Below are positions 1-6,000 of a stretch of 8,386 nucleotides of DNA, piece by piece. The first letter of the stretch is position 1. Every line of letters begins with the position of its first letter. The position numbers were made by a program, and so were the translations under genes. A model generated the notes under the pieces. It made no database searches, was not told the DNA's origin, and saw only the letters and a program-made list of their open reading frames with translations. Source of the stretch: Fimenecus stercoravium (GTDB taxonomy: Bacteria > Bacillota > Clostridia > Oscillospirales > Acutalibacteraceae); NCBI GenBank assembly GCA_018711545.1, contig DVIC01000101.1, forward strand, positions 1 to 8,386, in the 5' to 3' direction.

Positions 1-204
1 ACCATCTTCCGAAATCGGGAATTGCGCAGTTTGTACGTTTTCCGCACATTCGTAGCAGACATCCTGTGTCCAAAAAGAAGCGGTAAGCGCGTCCGCTTCT
101 TTTTCTATGCGGAATCGATAGCTTTGACAGATGCTGCCCGTATAGATGTTTCCGCTCTCAAAAAACGGCAGAGCCGGCACCTGAGGCGTTTGCTTTTGTT
201 CCAT
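1..204 (-). CDS. Hypothetical protein, N-terminal 68 residues (partial, runs off the left edge)
   Basis: An open frame starts with ATG at 204 and stays open to base 1, so only the N-terminal 68 residues are visible. A good ribosome binding site (AGAGGG, 6-nt spacer) precedes the ATG. The start lies 21 bp after the potD stop with no terminator between them, so the gene is most likely the last or a late member of the pot operon. The protein begins MEQKQTPQVPALPFF, then has a GNIYTGS stretch and alternating hydrophobic/polar segments suggesting beta strands. There are three cysteines (residues 26, 50 and 53 of the visible part) and no signal peptide or membrane segment, so it is probably cytoplasmic. 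I do not recognise the family and assign no function. Polyamine-related work is only a guess from position. The frame is convincing from the start site, spacing and lack of stops. Confidence 0.72.
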   Translation of the reverse strand, partial: MEQKQTPQVPALPFFESGNIYTGSICQSYRFRIEKEADALTASFWTQDVCYECAENVQTAQFPISEDG

Positions 205-225
205 AAAAAACCCTCTTGGATACCC

Positions 226-1341
226 TTAGGCGAGCTTAACCTGTTCCCAAAGGCGCGAAAGCAGATCCTGCGTATCGCGGTCTAAGTTATAAAAATATTC
301 CGTCTTGACCTCTTGCTGCGGGTACAGTACTTCATTGCCCCGAAGCGTGTAGCGCTCATCCTCGAGCACCGCCGTATGCGGGCAGAGATAGCAGAGATAC
401 TCCGCGTTCGCGAGGGCGATCTCCGGCTCGCACATGAAGTTGATGAACAACTCGGCTGCCGCCTTGTTATTGGCGTTTGCCGGGATGCACATCGAATCTA
501 CAAAGATATTGGTGCCCTCTTTCGGATAAGCAAAAGCAAGGTCGGGGTTTATATCCGCCATGGTCAGGTAATCGCCGCCGTAATATGCCGCGATCGCAGC
601 CTCGCCGCTTTCCATTTTGTCGAACACCTCGTCCATAACATAGGATTGGACGACCGGTTTTTGCGCAATGAGCTTATCTGCCGCCGCCTGCCACTCGGCA
701 GCATCCGTCGTATTGACGGACTGCCCGAGCAGGAACTGCGCAATGCCGAATGCATCGCGCGGATTGTTGAACATCAAAATCTGCCCGGAATAGGCTTCGT
801 CCCACATGATCTCCCAGCTGTCCGGCGTGCCTTCGACCATAGTGGTGTTGTAGATCAGTCCGACCATACCGCCTGTGTACGGAACGCTGTAAGCGTTATC
901 AGGGTCGAAATACAGATCTTTGAAGTCCTCGGAAATATAGGAATAGTTGGGAACGTTTGCAAAATCGATCGCTTGCAGCATGCCTTCTTCGATCATGCGG
1001 GCGATCATATAGTCCGACGGGAAGACCACATCGTAGCTTGCGCCGCCGCTTTTCATCTTCGCGTACATATCCTCATTGGAATCGTACATCGTGTAATTAA
1101 CTCGAATGCCTGTTACGTCCTCAAACGCCTGAATAACATTGAGCGTGTCCTCAGAGCCGTCTGAAATATACTCGCCCCAATTGTATACATTGATCTCCGT
1201 CCCGCGTAATTCCGGCACATCATAATTTCCGACAAGCTTGGAGGTGTCCAGCTCGACCGTTTGCGTGCCGCCACAGCCGGACAGTGCAAAGAGCCCTGCA
1301 CAAAGTGCAAGCACTAAAACAACAGAAATGATTTTTTTCAT
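226..1341 (-). CDS. potD: Spermidine/putrescine ABC transporter substrate-binding lipoprotein PotD
   Basis: This is the extracellular solute-binding protein of a polyamine importer, which hands spermidine and/or putrescine to the PotBC channel. The 371 residues begin with a lipoprotein signal peptide (MKK, hydrophobic core, lipobox LSGC with the lipidated Cys at 23), so the mature protein should be anchored to the outer face of the membrane. Family hallmarks are NVYNWGEYI at 51-59, VVFPSDYMI at 105-113, YTGGMVGLIYN at 155-165 and the YPKEG...VDS region at 272-283. Aligning from memory to E. coli PotD, the ligand-stacking Trp residues appear as Tyr253 and Phe280, while the ligand-contacting Asp is kept as Asp282. 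Spermidine versus putrescine preference therefore cannot be read off. The start is supported by AAGGGG with an 8-nt spacer. It lies 15 bp after potC and is followed by an unknown gene. Confidence 0.95.
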   Translation of the reverse strand: MKKIISVVLVLALCAGLFALSGCGGTQTVELDTSKLVGNYDVPELRGTEINVYNWGEYISDGSEDTLNVIQAFEDVTGIRVNYTMYDSNEDMYAKMKSGGASYDVVFPSDYMIARMIEEGMLQAIDFANVPNYSYISEDFKDLYFDPDNAYSVPYTGGMVGLIYNTTMVEGTPDSWEIMWDEAYSGQILMFNNPRDAFGIAQFLLGQSVNTTDAAEWQAAADKLIAQKPVVQSYVMDEVFDKMESGEAAIAAYYGGDYLTMADINPDLAFAYPKEGTNIFVDSMCIPANANNKAAAELFINFMCEPEIALANAEYLCYLCPHTAVLEDERYTLRGNEVLYPQQEVKTEYFYNLDRDTQDLLSRLWEQVKLA

Positions 1342-1356
1342 GGTTTCATCCCCTTT

Positions 1357-2184
1357 TCAATATCTTGCAGACTGCGCTTTCTTTTCTTTCTTTTCGGCGC
1401 GCGCCTGCATAATATTCATCAGCACCAACAAAAGCAGCACGGCGAGGAACATCAACGTGGAGAGCGCGTACATGTCGGGCTTGACTTTTTTCTTTGTCAT
1501 TGAAAAAATAACAATCGGCAAGGTTTGGAATTTCGGGCCGCTCACAAAATAACTGATGATAAAATCATCGAGCGACAATGTAAATGCCATAATAAGTCCC
1601 GTAATAATGCCGGATGAAATATTCGGAAGAATCACTTTAAAAAATGCCGTAACCGGCGGACAGCCGAGATCCTGCGCGGCTTCGCCTAAGTGCCGATCCG
1701 TTTGCCGCAGCTTCGGGAGCACCGAAAGAATGACATACGGCAGGCTGAACGTAACGTGCGCAATGAGCAATGTCGGGAACCCGAGCACATCACTTTTTCC
1801 GACCAGCCGCCCGACAAACACGAACAGCAGCATCATGGACACGCCCGTAACGATCTCGGGATTGACCATCGGGATGTTGGTCACGGTAAGTACCGACGTC
1901 TTAAGCCACTTCTTTTTCATGGAATGGATGCCGACCGCAGCGGCCGTTCCGAGCACCATCGCGATCAAAGACGAGGTGACCGCCAGGATCAATGTGTTGG
2001 AAAGTGCCTGCAAAGTCACGCTGTCCTTCAACAGTTCACTGTACCATTTGGTTGAAAAGCCGTCCAGCACACCGGTGCTCGAAGTGCCGTTAAAGGAGAA
2101 CACCACCATTACGAGCATCGGTGCGTACAGAAACAGCATGATCAATGCAATATAGATATTCGAGAGTGCGCGCTTCGGTTTCAA
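1357..2184 (-). CDS. potC: Spermidine/putrescine ABC transporter permease PotC (TTG start)
   Basis: This is one of the two channel-forming membrane subunits of the polyamine importer. The 275 residues show about six hydrophobic segments (around 9-30, 61-85, 98-122, 137-157, 192-212 and 241-259). The cytoplasmic loop that docks on the ATPase is the EAA motif at 168-190 (EAAQDLGCPPVTAFFKVILP). Length and order match PotC. The start codon is TTG, and its last two bases are shared with the potB stop in the overlap TTGA, so translation is probably coupled. An AGGGGG motif lies 10 nt upstream. The in-frame codons just upstream contain no alternative start, and the next internal Met (residue 16) would cut into the first membrane segment. 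The C-terminus is Lys/Arg/Glu-rich (ARAEKKEKKAQSARY), consistent with a cytoplasmic tail. Confidence 0.94.
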   Translation of the reverse strand: MKPKRALSNIYIALIMLFLYAPMLVMVVFSFNGTSSTGVLDGFSTKWYSELLKDSVTLQALSNTLILAVTSSLIAMVLGTAAAVGIHSMKKKWLKTSVLTVTNIPMVNPEIVTGVSMMLLFVFVGRLVGKSDVLGFPTLLIAHVTFSLPYVILSVLPKLRQTDRHLGEAAQDLGCPPVTAFFKVILPNISSGIITGLIMAFTLSLDDFIISYFVSGPKFQTLPIVIFSMTKKKVKPDMYALSTLMFLAVLLLLVLMNIMQARAEKKEKKAQSARY

Positions 2185-3008
2185 AACAGCATCGCCCCCT
2201 CTTCCGAATTGTCAGTAAAGCGATTCATGATCAGCATACAGATGACGATCATCAACATCAGGACCAGTGACAGTGCCGCACCGAGATTGTAGTTATAGGC
2301 GGATTGGAACTGCATTTCGATTGCGTCGCCAACCAACATAAATTTTCCGCCGCCGAGCTTTTGGCTGATATAAAAGGTACTGACAGACGGCACAAAGACC
2401 ATGGTGATGCCGGAGATCACACCCGGCAGGCTCTGTGGAAAAATAACGGTTTTTAACACTGCCCTGCCGTTGCAGCCAAGATCCTGTGCGGCTTCGATCA
2501 AGCTCTGATCAAGCTTGCACATGACCGAATAGATCGGCAGTACCATATAGGGTAAAAAGTTATAGACCATACCCAAAATAACTGCACCCGGCGTATTGAT
2601 CATTTGTACGCGGCCGATACCGATCGCTTCAAACAGCGTATTGAGAATGCCGGTATTATTAAGTATGGTGATCCACGAATAGGTGCGGATCAGGAAATTC
2701 ATCCACATCGGCAGCATGATGAGCATCATCAGCGTGCGCTGCCTGGATGCTTTTGCGCGCGCCATGATATACGCCAGCGGATACGAAAGGAGCAAACAGA
2801 TCACAGTGGCAAGGAAAGCGTACCAGATCGAACGGCCGAACGTTTCCGTATACTCGGAAAGTGAAGTCAAATTAGACAGCGTAAAATTGCCGTCACGGTC
2901 GGTCAGCGCATAGTACACGACCATGATCATCGGCGCAAGAATAAAAAGAATCGACCAAACGGTGTACGGCGCATTGACGAGCTTTGCCGTCAGCGAGGTT
3001 TTTTTCAT
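2181..3008 (-). CDS. potB: Spermidine/putrescine ABC transporter permease PotB
   Basis: This is the partner channel subunit to PotC. The 275 residues have hydrophobic segments at about 16-36, 61-81, 92-114, 140-163, 197-215 and 244-264. The ATPase-docking EAA loop lies at 172-195 (EAAQDLGCNGRAVLK, then FPQSLPG). Both permeases carry the same EAAQDLGC core, as expected for paralogous subunits docking on one PotA dimer. The ATG start has a strong ribosome binding site, GGAGG with a 7-nt TATAGCC spacer, and that site overlaps the last codons of potA. The stop overlaps the potC start by 4 bp. The tight packing argues for stoichiometric production from one transcript. PotB rather than a phosphonate or iron permease is preferred because of the complete potABCD gene set. 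Confidence 0.94.
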   Translation of the reverse strand: MKKTSLTAKLVNAPYTVWSILFILAPMIMVVYYALTDRDGNFTLSNLTSLSEYTETFGRSIWYAFLATVICLLLSYPLAYIMARAKASRQRTLMMLIMLPMWMNFLIRTYSWITILNNTGILNTLFEAIGIGRVQMINTPGAVILGMVYNFLPYMVLPIYSVMCKLDQSLIEAAQDLGCNGRAVLKTVIFPQSLPGVISGITMVFVPSVSTFYISQKLGGGKFMLVGDAIEMQFQSAYNYNLGAALSLVLMLMIVICMLIMNRFTDNSEEGAMLF

Positions 3009-3010
3009 GG

Positions 3011-4156
3011 CTATACCTCCGCCGGAGCATCATCGGATGACTCAGAATCGGGATCCGAAAGCTCATCGAACTCCTCGCTGAACGAACTGTAATCGCCGTA
3101 CAGCCCGGAATAGGCGCTCTTCTTCATGACCTGGATCTCATCGGGCTTAATGGAAAGACCGATCTCATCACCGACTGCGGAGTATCCGGTCGTCTGCACC
3201 ATCCATTTAAAGCCGTCAATGTCCACAATGATCTCATAATGTACGCCCTTGAAGGTCACAGAGGTCACGACACCGCGCAGCATCCCCTCTTCGGGCGGGA
3301 CAATATCCACATCTTCGGGGCGCACAACGACATCCACAGGCTCGTCTTTGCCGAAGCCTTTATCCACGCACTGAAAGCGCATCCCGTGGAACTCCACGGA
3401 GAAATCCTCATGCATGATGCCGTCAAGAATATTGCTTTCGCCGATGAAATCCGCCACGAAAGCGTTTTTCGGTTCATTATAAATATCCGTCGGCGTACCG
3501 ATCTGCTGGATCTCGCCGTTGTCCAGCACGACAATGGTATCCGACATGGACAGCGCCTCTTCCTGATCGTGGGTAACATAAATAAACGTTATGCCGAGCC
3601 GCTGCTGGATGTTTTTAAGCTCCACCTGCATATCCTTGCGCAGCTTCAGATCAAGCGCGCCGAGCGGTTCGTCCAAAAGCAGAACGCGCGGCTTAACGGC
3701 AAGTGCACGCGCAATGGCAACGCGCTGCTGCTGCCCGCCCGAAAGCGAGCCAATGCGGCGTTTTTCAAATCCCTTAAGATTGACAAGCGCCAGCATTTCC
3801 TCCACCGTCTTGCGGATCTCAGCCTTTGGGAGCTTTTTCTGTTCCAGCCCGAATGCAACGTTGTCGAAAACATTGCGGTTCGGAAACAGAGCATAACGCT
3901 GAAAAATGGTGTTGACCTGACGCTTGTGCGCCGGCACACCATTGATGACTTTTCCTTCAAAAATGACTTCGCCGCTGTCCGGCGCCTGAAAGCCGGCAAT
4001 GATACGAAGCGTTGTGGTTTTTCCGCAGCCGGAGGGGCCAAGCAACGTAACAAACTCCCCGTCGCGGATGTACAAATTGATGTTTTTAAGCACCGGTTGC
4101 CCGTCAAAGCTGACGGAGATATTTTTCAGGTCAATGATCACTGCGTTTTTTTCCAA
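3011..4156 (-). CDS. potA: Spermidine/putrescine ABC transporter ATP-binding protein PotA (TTG start)
   Basis: This is the cytoplasmic ATPase that powers polyamine import, and the first gene of its operon. All nucleotide-binding motifs are intact in the 381 residues: Walker A GPSGCGKTT at 40-48, Q-loop Gln86, signature LSGGQ at 138-142, Walker B VLLLDEP at 158-164, D-loop ALD at 167-169, and the switch His196. A TOBE-type regulatory domain follows at about 275-345, including VVVRPEDVDIV. The last ~32 residues form a Tyr/Ser/Asp/Glu-rich acidic tail ending EFDELSDPDSESSDDAPAEV, which is not part of the ABC or TOBE core. The start codon is TTG, supported by AAGGGG with an 8-nt spacer. No ATG lies nearby in frame. 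The stop is 2 bp before potB. Other TOBE-type importers (iron, sugar) look similar, and the assignment to polyamines rests on the neighbours. Confidence 0.95.
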   Translation of the reverse strand: MEKNAVIIDLKNISVSFDGQPVLKNINLYIRDGEFVTLLGPSGCGKTTTLRIIAGFQAPDSGEVIFEGKVINGVPAHKRQVNTIFQRYALFPNRNVFDNVAFGLEQKKLPKAEIRKTVEEMLALVNLKGFEKRRIGSLSGGQQQRVAIARALAVKPRVLLLDEPLGALDLKLRKDMQVELKNIQQRLGITFIYVTHDQEEALSMSDTIVVLDNGEIQQIGTPTDIYNEPKNAFVADFIGESNILDGIMHEDFSVEFHGMRFQCVDKGFGKDEPVDVVVRPEDVDIVPPEEGMLRGVVTSVTFKGVHYEIIVDIDGFKWMVQTTGYSAVGDEIGLSIKPDEIQVMKKSAYSGLYGDYSSFSEEFDELSDPDSESSDDAPAEV

Positions 4157-4164
4157 TTATGCAG

Positions 4165-4170
4165 CCCCTT
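4165..4170 (-). promoter_or_regulatory. Ribosome binding site for the TTG start of potA
   Basis: AAGGGG on the minus strand lies 8 nt before the TTG at 4156. Because no ATG or GTG is suitably spaced from it, this site decides the start of potA. Confidence 0.75.
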
Positions 4171-4229
4171 TCCAACCGATAGATATAGTCGGGATCACGG
4201 AAAACCGCGCCCTATTTGGTATGATACAC

Positions 4230-4258
4230 ATATTAGAGAAAATTCGCAAAAAAGTCAA
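4230..4258 (-). promoter_or_regulatory. Predicted sigma-A promoter of the pot operon
   Basis: On the minus strand TTGACT (4253-4258) and TAATAT (4230-4235) are separated by exactly 17 bp, close to the vegetative consensus. Transcription would start near 4223, giving an untranslated leader of about 65 nt before the potA TTG. I see no strong hairpin or known riboswitch fold in that leader. No regulator gene stands directly in front of potA. Confidence 0.75.
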
Positions 4259-4290
4259 TAATTTTACAAAAATTCATAAAAGAATTTCTG

Positions 4291-4320
4291 CAAAAACAGA
4301 GGGCAGCTTTTACACCGCCC
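4291..4320 (-). terminator. Probable intrinsic terminator after the trpS/YbaK-domain operon
   Basis: On the minus strand, about 20 nt after the stop at 4339, GGGCGG (4315-4320) pairs with CTGCCC (4301-4306), with one G-T wobble and an 8-nt loop. It is followed by TCTGTTTTTG (4291-4300). The stem is short and the T-run is interrupted, so it may be only partly efficient. A run of seven C on the plus strand (4318-4324) overlaps it. It stands about 30 bp upstream of the pot promoter, so read-through could feed the pot operon. Confidence 0.55.
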
Positions 4321-4338
4321 CCCCTACTTAAAATTCAT

Positions 4339-4809
4339 TTATCCGCGCGGCTTACAAACATCGATCCACGCACGGTATCCCGAACAGCGTTCCAGCTCCG
4401 GGATCGTCAGCTCCACGGCGCTGTTGGAAGTCCCGCAGGCAGGAAAAACCGTTTCAAAGCGCTTAAGCGATTCATCCAGATACACGCACACGCCCTCGTT
4501 TACCCCAAAGGGGCACACCCCGCCGACGGCGTGGCCGACCAACGACTCAACCTGATCCGCAGGCAGCATGACCGCCTTTGTGTGAAACTGCGCTTTATAC
4601 TTCGGGTTATCGATTTTTACATCTCCCGCGGCTACGATAAGCACCGGCGCGCCGTCTACCAGAAAAGAGAGTGTTTTGGCGATGCGGGCTTCCTCAGTGC
4701 CAAGCGCTTTTGCCGCAAGCTCAACGGTGGCGCTGGAGACAGAAAACTCCCGGATCCGATCCGCAAATCCGAATTGTGTAAGCCATTTACGTGCTCGTTC
4801 CATTGACAT
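4339..4809 (-). CDS. YbaK/EbsC (prolyl-tRNA deacylase-like) domain protein
   Basis: A 156-residue single-domain protein of the YbaK/ProX superfamily, whose characterised members hydrolyse mischarged aminoacyl-tRNAs in trans. The conserved core is visible: SSATVELAAKALG at 25-37, IAKTLSF at 43-49 with the Lys (45) expected in the active site, VLIVAAGDVKID at 56-67, the glycine-rich VGHAVGGVCPFG at 91-102, and GTSNSAVEL at 126-134. Length fits a stand-alone protein, not the domain inserted in ProRS. The first ATG (4809) is chosen because GGAG lies 9 nt upstream, while a second ATG two codons later would be 15 nt away. It follows trpS by 15 bp, so the two are very likely co-transcribed. The mischarged tRNA it clears cannot be told from sequence. 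YbaK of E. coli acts on Cys-tRNA-Pro, but this belongs to a different-looking subgroup. Cytoplasmic. Confidence 0.88.
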   Translation of the reverse strand: MSMERARKWLTQFGFADRIREFSVSSATVELAAKALGTEEARIAKTLSFLVDGAPVLIVAAGDVKIDNPKYKAQFHTKAVMLPADQVESLVGHAVGGVCPFGVNEGVCVYLDESLKRFETVFPACGTSNSAVELTIPELERCSGYRAWIDVCKPRG

Positions 4810-4824
4810 ATTTTTCGACTCCGC

Positions 4825-5829
4825 TTACAGCTGGTAAAAACCGACCTTGCGCATGACTTTGCGCAGGGTTTTGTTCGCAACACGCGCCGCCTGTTCCGCG
4901 CCTTTTGCCATGCATTCATTCAAATACGCCTTATCCGCGATCAAACGGTCAAAGGTCTCTTTGACGGGCGCAAGCTCCGCCACGACCGCCTCGGCAACAG
5001 CGGATTTAAAGTCGCCATAGCCCTTGCCGGAAAATTCCGCCTCGATTTCATCAAAGGTCTTTCCCGTGCAGCAGGCATAGATGCCCATCAGATTGTTTAC
5101 GCCATCCTTGCCCTCGGCATAGTGCACACGTGCCTCGGAATCGGTCACAGCGCTTTTGATCTTGCGCACGATCGCATCTTTGTCATCAAGCACGGAAATG
5201 AACGCCTTGACGTTAGTATCGGACTTGCTCATCTTCTTCGTAGGCTCCTGCAAAGACATAACTCGTGCCCCCGCCTTGCCGATAAAAGGTTCGGGCAGAC
5301 GGAACGTCTCGCCGTACAGCCCATTAAAGCGTTCGGCAATATCGCGCGTGATCTCCAAATGCTGCTTTTGATCCGCACCGATAGGCACATAGTGCGCCTG
5401 ATAAAGCAGAATATCCGCCGCCATAAGCGTTGGATATGCAAACAGCCCGACGTTGACGTTTTCGGGATGCTTTTCGCTTTTGTCTTTAAACTGCGTCATA
5501 CGCGCGGCTTCGCCGAACTGCGTATAGCAGTTGAGCACCCACGCAAGCTGTGCGTGCGCATTCACATGACTCTGCACAAAAACGGTGTTTTTTTCAGGGT
5601 CAAGTCCGATCGCCAGAAGCAGCGCATACATCTCAAGCGTTCTGCGGCGCAGTTGCGCGGGTTCCGGGCGCACGGTAATGGAATGGAGATCCGCCACCGC
5701 GTAAAAGCAGTCATACTCTTTCGCCATTTCTTTCCAATTCTTCAGCGCCCCGAGATAATTGCCCAAGGTTGGCGTGCCTGTCGGCTGGATCGCGCTTAAT
5801 ACCACTTTTCTTTCGCTTTGTGTTTCCAT
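4825..5829 (-). CDS. trpS: Tryptophanyl-tRNA synthetase
   Basis: A class I aminoacyl-tRNA synthetase that activates tryptophan with ATP and loads it on tRNA-Trp. With the chosen start it has 334 residues, the usual bacterial length. Motifs include the HIGH equivalent in PTGTPTLGNYLG at 16-27, HVNAHAQLAWVLN at 88-100, the GADQKQHLEITRDIAERF stretch at 151-168 and KMSKSD at 199-204. The frame is open 26 codons further (to 5907), but that start is rejected: the -10 box at 5864-5869 lies inside the extension, the extension (MYPFLLIKFADDG) resembles nothing in the family, and the ATG at 5829 has GAGG 9 nt upstream. A middle ATG at 5850 would sit almost at the transcript end without a binding site. 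The leader is about 28 nt, too short for a T-box. A YbaK-domain gene follows 15 bp later. Confidence 0.96.
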   Translation of the reverse strand: METQSERKVVLSAIQPTGTPTLGNYLGALKNWKEMAKEYDCFYAVADLHSITVRPEPAQLRRRTLEMYALLLAIGLDPEKNTVFVQSHVNAHAQLAWVLNCYTQFGEAARMTQFKDKSEKHPENVNVGLFAYPTLMAADILLYQAHYVPIGADQKQHLEITRDIAERFNGLYGETFRLPEPFIGKAGARVMSLQEPTKKMSKSDTNVKAFISVLDDKDAIVRKIKSAVTDSEARVHYAEGKDGVNNLMGIYACCTGKTFDEIEAEFSGKGYGDFKSAVAEAVVAELAPVKETFDRLIADKAYLNECMAKGAEQAARVANKTLRKVMRKVGFYQL

Positions 5830-5835
5830 CAATAT

Positions 5836-5843
5836 CTTCCTCT
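5836..5843 (-). promoter_or_regulatory. Ribosome binding site that fixes the trpS start
   Basis: AGAGGAAG on the minus strand has its GAGG core (5839-5842) 9 nt before the ATG at 5829. It supports the 334-residue TrpS over the two longer in-frame readings. Confidence 0.7.
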
Positions 5844-5860
5844 TTTCCATAATACGGAAA
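5844..5860. repeat. 17-bp imperfect palindrome at the trpS transcription start
   Basis: TTTCC (5844-5848) and GGAAA (5856-5860) are inverted around a 7-nt centre, ATAATAC, whose inner TA/TA also pair, giving seven matched pairs out of eight. It begins just downstream of the trpS -10 box and covers the predicted start near 5857. It could be an operator or a chance AT-rich symmetry. Confidence 0.35.
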
Positions 5861-5863
5861 TAT

Positions 5864-5892
5864 AGTATACCATCATCTGCAAATTTAATCAA
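5864..5892 (-). promoter_or_regulatory. Predicted promoter of trpS
   Basis: On the minus strand TTGATT (5887-5892) and TATACT (5864-5869) are 17 bp apart. The -10 box is preceded by TGG, which makes it an extended -10 (TGnTATACT). The start would be near 5857, about 28 nt before the trpS ATG. It lies back to back with the ilvA promoter, about 40 bp between their -35 boxes. Confidence 0.75.
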
Positions 5893-5932
5893 TAAAAACG
5901 GATACATATTCTATTGTTTGGCAGATTTTTCA

Positions 5933-5961
5933 TTGCTTTTACAAAGTTTTGGGTTTATAAT
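5933..5961 (+). promoter_or_regulatory. Predicted promoter of ilvA-ridA
   Basis: A perfect TATAAT (5956-5961) is preceded by TTGCTT (5933-5938) at 17 bp. The -35 box is weak (three of six consensus bases), which may mean activation or simply moderate strength. The start would be near 5968, giving a leader of about 30 nt with no room for an attenuator. Confidence 0.65.
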
Positions 5962-6000
5962 ATCAGTTAAATTGTTTACGGAAAGAAGAGAAATGTGCAT

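Noticed and set aside
313..1164. 283-codon plus-strand frame opposite potD
   Set aside because: It is antisense to a clear PotD, the translation has no family features, and I see no ribosome binding site supporting it.
4157..4223. Possible riboswitch in the potA leader
   Set aside because: Only about 65 nt are available, and the sole symmetry (CCGA...TCGG) is a 4-bp stem, too little for a structured element.
3239..4261. 340-codon plus-strand frame opposite potA
   Set aside because: It is antisense to a fully intact PotA with every ABC motif, and its translation is rich in His and Arg with no recognisable domain. It is a by-product of codon bias.
5122..5799. 225-codon plus-strand frame opposite trpS
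   Set aside because: It lies wholly inside trpS, whose motifs are intact, and has a His/Arg-rich composition typical of antisense frames.
5830..5907. N-terminal extension of TrpS by 26 residues
   Set aside because: The predicted -10 box lies inside it, family length favours 334 residues, and the good ribosome binding site serves the ATG at 5829.
5870..6000. Attenuator or leader peptide ahead of ilvA
   Set aside because: The predicted leader is about 30 nt, with no hairpin and no short frame rich in isoleucine, threonine or other regulatory codons.
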